This document shows, piece by piece, positions 7,178 to 9,877 of a DNA stretch of 9,877 nucleotides. The notes under the pieces are model-generated. The model worked only from the letters and a program-made list of their open reading frames with translations, did no database searches and was not told the origin of the DNA. The translations under genes and the position numbers were made by a program. This DNA is from an uncultured Eubacteriales bacterium (GTDB lineage: Bacteria; Bacillota; Clostridia; Christensenellales; Aristaeellaceae): positions 1 to 9,877 of the forward strand of contig CALVPU010000001.1 of the NCBI GenBank assembly GCA_944353735.1, in the 5' to 3' direction. The number at the start of each line of letters is the position of its first letter. The stretch's first letter is position 1.

Positions 7178-7206
7178 ATTATAGGCGATGCAGCGCGATT
7201 TGTCAA
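7178..7206 (-). promoter_or_regulatory. Consensus promoter of trpS
   Basis: Minus strand: TTGACA (7201-7206), 17-base spacer, TATAAT (7178-7183), both perfect. The start point is near 7171. A GGAGG just after the -10 lies upstream of that point and so would not be in the mRNA. Confidence 0.85.
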
Positions 7207-7355
7207 TGATTGAAAGCGCTATATGAATGCCCTGGTCGTGATCTGCTTGCGGTCGATGCGATCGCGAAAGCGCCTCCCAATGGGCAAGAGGAGACTCCGA
7301 TCACTTCTGAGCGTGACCGGGGCGCAATGTCAGGATTGGTCCGGCAAACGGGAAT
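7207..7355. other. Intergenic stretch between the GNAT gene and the trpS promoter
   Basis: No recognisable gene. It holds one hairpin, CCGATCAC (7297-7304) with GTGACCGG (7313-7320), an 8-bp stem with one G-U pair on the minus strand and an 8-base loop. No U-run follows on either strand, so it is not a good terminator for the GNAT gene. A short plus-strand frame of about 47 codons from 7222 has no ribosome site and no family I know. Base composition is again near that of the host genes. Confidence 0.3.
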
Positions 7356-7898
7356 TCAGTGCATAGCGTAGTTGATTTTTACCATGTGAACATGGTCTTC
7401 CCAAACGCCATTGATATTAATATAATATTTGGAAATCCCTTCGTTTATAAATTGATTCTTTTCCAAAACTCTTAAAGACGCTTTGTTTCTTGGCATTACA
7501 TTCGCTTCTATACGATGTAAACCCAATTCTTCAAATGCATATTCCACCAGCATTTCTACTGCAACGGACATATATCCTTTATTGATATAATCCTTGTCTA
7601 ATTTATATCCCAGAAAGGCAGAACAAAAGGCTCCCCATATCACGTTGTTCAGACCGATTATTCCTATGACTTTCGAAGGATGCTCAATTGGCACAATATA
7701 AAAGCGAAATGCTGTCCTAGCCCTATACTCAATCATTTCCTTTTCTAATACTGATCGCTGATATTCCAGTGAAAAAAACTCCTCGTTTCGCACGGGTTCA
7801 AAAGTTTCTAAAAAAGTTCTGTTTCTATTGTAGTAGTCAACTACTTTCGCTGCAAGAGATGTGTCTGCTGGCATAAGTTGTATGTATTGATTTTTCAT
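7356..7898 (-). CDS. GNAT acetyltransferase, RimJ/RimL type
   Basis: A 180-residue N-acetyltransferase that moves an acetyl group from acetyl-CoA to an amine; in this branch the acceptor is often a protein N terminus or a small toxic or antibiotic amine. Seen: an N-terminal helical part, central strands with YIVPIEH and VIGIIGLNNV, the acetyl-CoA pyrophosphate loop at INKGYM (105-110) followed by a long helix, HRIEANVMPRNKAS (128-141), and the family's RVLEKNQF (143-150). Length is normal. The start is the ATG at 7898, with GGAG eleven bases upstream, a rather long gap. The gene is strikingly A+T rich (about one third G+C in 7381-7440) and rich in AAT, ATA and TTT codons, unlike every neighbour, which suggests recent acquisition. 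It has its own promoter and no partner genes. The substrate cannot be told. Confidence 0.85.
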   Translation of the reverse strand: MKNQYIQLMPADTSLAAKVVDYYNRNRTFLETFEPVRNEEFFSLEYQRSVLEKEMIEYRARTAFRFYIVPIEHPSKVIGIIGLNNVIWGAFCSAFLGYKLDKDYINKGYMSVAVEMLVEYAFEELGLHRIEANVMPRNKASLRVLEKNQFINEGISKYYININGVWEDHVHMVKINYAMH

Positions 7899-7950
7899 TA
7901 TGCGCTATTCTCCACAAATTCTGATTTATCGCGTTCGCTGCGACCATTAC

Positions 7951-7979
7951 AGTGTACCGCAAAACTATGAACGTGTCAA
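7951..7979 (-). promoter_or_regulatory. Promoter of the GNAT gene
   Basis: Minus strand: perfect TTGACA (7974-7979), 17-base spacer, TACACT (7951-7956, four of six). The start point is near 7944, leaving a leader of about 45 bases. Confidence 0.65.
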
Positions 7980-8011
7980 TCGCCCGTAAGCTGTCAGACT
8001 GTCCCAAAACT

Positions 8012-8225
8012 ATGGAAGAGCGCGAGAGAGCCTGAGCTCTTTCGCGCTCTGAGCGTCTCCGGCGGCTCGCCGAAATGGGCGGCGAAGCCTTCGGGAATTC
8101 TCTTCTGCCGCTTACGGCAGCGGGTTGCCTGCGGCGAGGTAGAGCCTGTACCATTCCTGCCTATACAGAGAAACTTTGTTAAGATTTGCGGATGCGGTGG
8201 CGCGGGCGGGAGATCCGTGGTATAA
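8012..8225. other. Hairpin cluster and possible gene remnant
   Basis: This gene-free stretch carries three strong inverted repeats. The largest pairs 8017-8031 with 8036-8050 (15 bp, one G-U, 4-base loop). The others are a 6-bp TCGCCG/CGGCGA stem near 8065-8090 and CTGCCG (8105-8110) with CGGCAG (8115-8120). On the minus strand the frame 8112-8225 ends in YRQEWYRLYLAAGNPLP and a stop. That looks like the tail of a real small protein, perhaps YqzL-like, but it has no ATG, GTG or TTG start. It may be a remnant whose 5' part was lost. The large hairpin is followed on the minus strand by a weak TTCCATAGTTTT, so it could be the old terminator. Confidence 0.35.
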
Positions 8226-8226
8226 T
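8218..8226 (+). promoter_or_regulatory. Extended -10 promoter of the plus-strand small RNA
   Basis: TGGTATAAT is a perfect extended -10 element (TGn plus TATAAT). No good -35 lies 16-18 bases upstream, which extended -10 promoters can do without. The start point would be near 8233. Confidence 0.6.
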
Positions 8227-8232
8227 CAGGAG

Positions 8233-8422
8233 GAAAATTGCATAGGCTTGCTTCGCCGCTTTGGTGCGGAACATGGAAAGGGTTCGAAACCCACGAGTCG
8301 GTCACTGGGAAGCTCCTCGCGCACGCGCGCTGGAGATAGGTCAGATACATGGAAGCGAGTTGTATTTCTGCCGGAACCATGAAATGCGTCGTCATCCGCG
8401 TGGTCAGGCATGCGGTTTTTTT
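8233..8422 (+). ncRNA. Candidate structured small RNA, family unknown
   Basis: A free-standing transcription unit of about 190 nt bounded by an extended -10 promoter (8218-8226) and an intrinsic terminator (8396-8422). Hairpins in order: CCGC (8256-8259) with GCGG (8266-8269); GGGTT (8280-8284) with AACCC (8288-8292); CTCC (8313-8316) with GGAG (8332-8335), holding an inner GCGC/GCGC stem; CAGATACA (8342-8349) with TGTA and TCTG (8361-8370) around a two-base bulge; then the terminator stem. It is the only plus-strand unit in the window. The AGGAGG at 8228-8233 lies at or before the start point, and the 33-codon frame from TTG 8238 is not protein-like, so a noncoding RNA is favoured. It is not SRP RNA, RNase P RNA, tmRNA or a tRNA by sequence. 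The raiA motif and a second 6S RNA are worth testing. Confidence 0.55.
8396..8422 (+). terminator. Intrinsic terminator of the plus-strand small RNA
   Basis: CCGCGTG (8396-8402) pairs with CATGCGG (8409-8415), seven pairs with one G-U, around the 6-base loop GTCAGG. Seven T follow directly (8416-8422). Confidence 0.85.
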
Positions 8423-8453
8423 AATCGCCTGCCGGGCGCGTGGGGACGTGGTT

Positions 8454-8483
8454 CCGCGCGGTGTCGCCGCGCGGTTCTTCTTT
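8454..8483 (+). terminator. Second plus-strand terminator-like hairpin
   Basis: CCGCGCGG occurs at 8454-8461 and again at 8467-8474. The word is its own reverse complement, so the two copies form an 8-bp all-GC stem with loop TGTCG. TTCTTCTTT follows (8475-8483). It may back up the terminator 30 bases upstream. Confidence 0.5.
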
Positions 8484-8627
8484 CGGCGGGAAGTGCGATT
8501 GGATCGGAGCCCGCGCAAACGTCCCCGAAACGCTGCGCGGGGCCGGCGGAATCCCCCAGTCAATGCCCCCGCTGACCAGCCATCCGCGGGGGCGCAGCGC
8601 GCCGGCATTGACGTATAAAGAGCAGGC

Positions 8628-8660
8628 CCGCCTTCGCTGCTGAGCGGAGGCGGTTTTTTT
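8628..8660 (+). terminator. Array terminator, unit 1
   Basis: CCGCCTTCGCT (8628-8638) pairs along its whole length (one T-G pair) with AGCGGAGGCGG (8643-8653) around a 4-base loop, then seven T. This is the strongest of the three array hairpins on the plus strand. On the minus strand a looser U-rich stretch (GCTCTTTATA) follows, so it may act both ways. Confidence 0.8.
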
Positions 8661-8738
8661 GTGTCCGGCGAGCTGTGTTTTTTTAGCGCTTCGCCGCCTG
8701 GTTGAGCAGCGCGGCGGCATGACGTATAAAGAGCAGGC

Positions 8739-8771
8739 CCGTCTTCGCCGTTGAGCGGAGGCGAGCTTTTT
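8739..8771 (+). terminator. Array terminator, unit 2
   Basis: The same hairpin, weakened: CCGTCTTCGCC (8739-8749) against AGCGGAGGCGA (8754-8764) loses the outer and innermost pairs. Five T follow at 8767-8771. Confidence 0.55.
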
Positions 8772-8846
8772 GTGTCCGGCGCGCTGTGTTTTTTAGCGCT
8801 TCGCCGCTTGGCTGAGCAGCACGCCGGCATAACGTATAAAGAACAG

Positions 8847-8879
8847 CCCGTCTTCACTGTTGAGCGGAGGCGGGTTTTT
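8847..8879. terminator. Array terminator, unit 3, next to the sortase stop
   Basis: CCCGTCTTCACT (8847-8858) pairs with AGCGGAGGCGGG (8863-8874) with one internal mismatch, then five T on the plus strand. Read on the minus strand it lies about 27 bases after the sortase stop and is followed by TGTTCTTTATA, so it is also the likely sortase terminator. Confidence 0.6.
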
Positions 8880-8900
8880 GTGTCCGGCGAGCTGTGTTTT

Positions 8901-9866
8901 TTAGCGCTTCGCCGCTTGACTGAGCAGTGCGGCGATGGAGGCGGCGGACTCATCCTCGCGCAGCGCGCGGAAAGCGACGACGAGTCTGCCGTCGTCAGCG
9001 GCGCTGTCGCAGGTAACGAGCAGCAGCATGGCGTCGCCCCAGCGGATGTCGATGGGCGAGTCGATTGCAGAGTGCGCGCGCAGTTCAGCGGTCATGGCGT
9101 TGAAGGCGTCGCTATCGAGGGGGAACTGGCGCACATCGAAGTAGTTGGCGTCCGCTGGGTCCACCGATGCCACGAACACTGCAAACGGCGCGTACAGGCG
9201 GTTTTCGTAGATCGTGTCAAACGAGATCGGCGGGCAGGCGGCGAAGTATGCGGGATCGAGGTACAGCTTCAGGTCGCCGAACATCGTGCCGTTTTGCATG
9301 TTGTGCCCGTAAACGATCAGGCAGGGATCTTCGGGCGCCAGCAGGTTCATGCCGTCGAGAAACAGCGTGCCCTCGGCGCTCTCGACGCCGGAAAAAGCGT
9401 GGGAGAGATAGTATTCGTTGTCATTTTTGCGCTGCACGACGGGCAGGGAGACGATGTCGTCGATGCGCAGAAAGCCGACGGTGTCCGAATTGAAGTCGAG
9501 GAGCTCGGCAAAGGACGACTGCACGGGCGGCGGCGTCTCCAGCGCGAGCACGAGCGTGCCATCGTCGGGCGTGGGAATGGGCACGTCGTCGACGGCGGGC
9601 AGCGGCGCGGGCGTTGCCTGAGCTGTGGACGGGGGAGCGGTGGCGGGTTCCAGTGTGGGCGCGCCCGGCTGCGCGGGTGCGTACATGCCGCTGTACTGCG
9701 CAGATTCGCGCTCGATGCGCGCCTGGTTCTGAAACCACGCAAGCGTATAGAGCCCGCCAGCGAGGATCACAGCAGCACAGGCAAGACCCGCCAGCCACAT
9801 CGCGCAGCGGCGCCGGCGCGCGGCGCGGCGCGGCGCACGGTGAAGGGGGGAACGTTTGGAGCGCAT
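8901..9866 (-). CDS. Class B sortase
   Basis: A 321-residue membrane-bound cysteine transpeptidase that cuts a sorting signal and links the protein to the cell wall or joins pilin-like subunits. Layout: an arginine-rich cytoplasmic tail (1-22), one membrane helix (about 23-44), a proline/alanine/threonine-rich linker (about 60-118) and the sortase barrel (about 120-302). The catalytic residues are H188 in VYGHNM, C286 in LLLVTCDS and R294 in DGRLVV. The block MFGDLKLYLDPAYF (195-208) and the long stretch before the cysteine are typical of SrtB. The start is the ATG at 9866 with GAGG seven bases before it, at the window edge; promoter and any partner genes lie outside. No protein with a sorting signal is in the window, so the substrate is unknown. 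The last codons recur downstream in a tandem array. Confidence 0.92.
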   Translation of the reverse strand: MRSKRSPLHRAPRRAARRRRCAMWLAGLACAAVILAGGLYTLAWFQNQARIERESAQYSGMYAPAQPGAPTLEPATAPPSTAQATPAPLPAVDDVPIPTPDDGTLVLALETPPPVQSSFAELLDFNSDTVGFLRIDDIVSLPVVQRKNDNEYYLSHAFSGVESAEGTLFLDGMNLLAPEDPCLIVYGHNMQNGTMFGDLKLYLDPAYFAACPPISFDTIYENRLYAPFAVFVASVDPADANYFDVRQFPLDSDAFNAMTAELRAHSAIDSPIDIRWGDAMLLLVTCDSAADDGRLVVAFRALREDESAASIAALLSQAAKR

Positions 9867-9877
9867 GGCGTCGCCTC

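Larger units (their letters stand above)
8594..8933. repeat. Tandem array: sortase gene end plus terminator, about 110 bp units
   Basis: Three units begin with ACGTATAAAG at 8611, 8722 and 8832 (spacing 111 and 110) and agree at roughly nine positions in ten. Each holds a terminator hairpin, a T-run, GTGTCCGGC, a second T-run and a copy of the sortase 3' end. On the minus strand the genuine gene ends AALLSQAAKR-stop (8901 onward). The copies read GVLLSQAAKR-stop (from 8793) and AALLNQAAKR-stop (from 8683). A further stub, GCAGCGCGCCGGCAT (8594-8607 region), precedes the first unit. Stop codons and reading sense are kept in every copy. It is not a CRISPR array: there are no variable spacers and units abut. 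Confidence 0.85.

Noticed and set aside
8275..8300. tRNA-like T arm (GGGTTCGAAACCC)
   Set aside because: The stem is only a 5-bp palindromic hairpin. No anticodon arm, D arm or acceptor stem can be placed around it.
8238..8339. 33-codon ORF from a TTG four bases after AGGAGG
   Set aside because: The AGGAGG would lie at or before the start of the transcript, the spacing is short, the composition is not protein-like and it runs through stable hairpins.
8594..8933. CRISPR array
   Set aside because: The three units abut with no variable spacers, contain a gene end and terminator, and no cas gene is present.
7994..8953. 319-codon minus-strand frame with a threefold protein repeat of about 37 residues
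   Set aside because: The protein repeat simply mirrors the DNA array. The frame crosses terminators, the small RNA and the hairpin cluster, has no ribosome site and overlaps the sortase end out of frame.

Overview
The window reads as a piece of a G+C-rich Firmicutes (Clostridia-like) chromosome. The signs are strong AGGAGG-type ribosome binding sites, two TTG starts backed by such sites, TTGACA/TATAAT promoters with 17-base spacers, a GlpP-type glycerol-3-phosphate antiterminator, a zinc-type ROK sugar kinase, a class B sortase and a Firmicutes-type trpS. All eight protein genes lie on the minus strand, so transcription runs from high to low coordinates. No genus is claimed.

Right end (about 8000-9877): a class B sortase gene ends at 8901. 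Behind it is a three-unit tandem array of about 110 bp. Each unit carries a copy of the last ten or so sortase codons, including the stop, plus a terminator hairpin. Converging on it from the left is a plus-strand transcription unit (about 8233-8422) with an extended -10 promoter, several hairpins and a clean intrinsic terminator but no convincing ORF. This is a candidate small RNA of unknown family. The stretch 8012-8225 holds strong hairpins and perhaps the dead tail of a small gene.

Middle (7074-7980): a single A+T-rich GNAT acetyltransferase gene with its own promoter looks acquired. Next comes trpS, whose roughly 98-base leader starts at a perfect consensus promoter and holds a terminator hairpin just before the ribosome binding site. 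The leader is too short for a T-box and shows no T-box sequence.

Left-centre (287-6023): after the trpS terminator, a promoter with a possible CcpA cre box drives a carbohydrate cluster: ROK kinase, GH42 beta-galactosidase, an Fe-S aldo/keto reductase, GlpP and a YkuE-like metallophosphoesterase. The likely logic is release of galactose and glucose (or another aglycone) from beta-galactosides, phosphorylation of a hexose, redox work on an aldehyde or ketone, and glycerol-3-phosphate sensing. The last two roles are inference.

Left end (1-259): a perfect TTGACA-17-TATAAT promoter reads into a structured RNA of about 220 nt whose ends pair and resemble 6S RNA. It ends in a UUCG-capped hairpin at the window edge.

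The strongest leads are the plus-strand small RNA, the sortase-tail/terminator array and the trpS leader switch. No defence system, CRISPR array, transposase or phage gene was seen.
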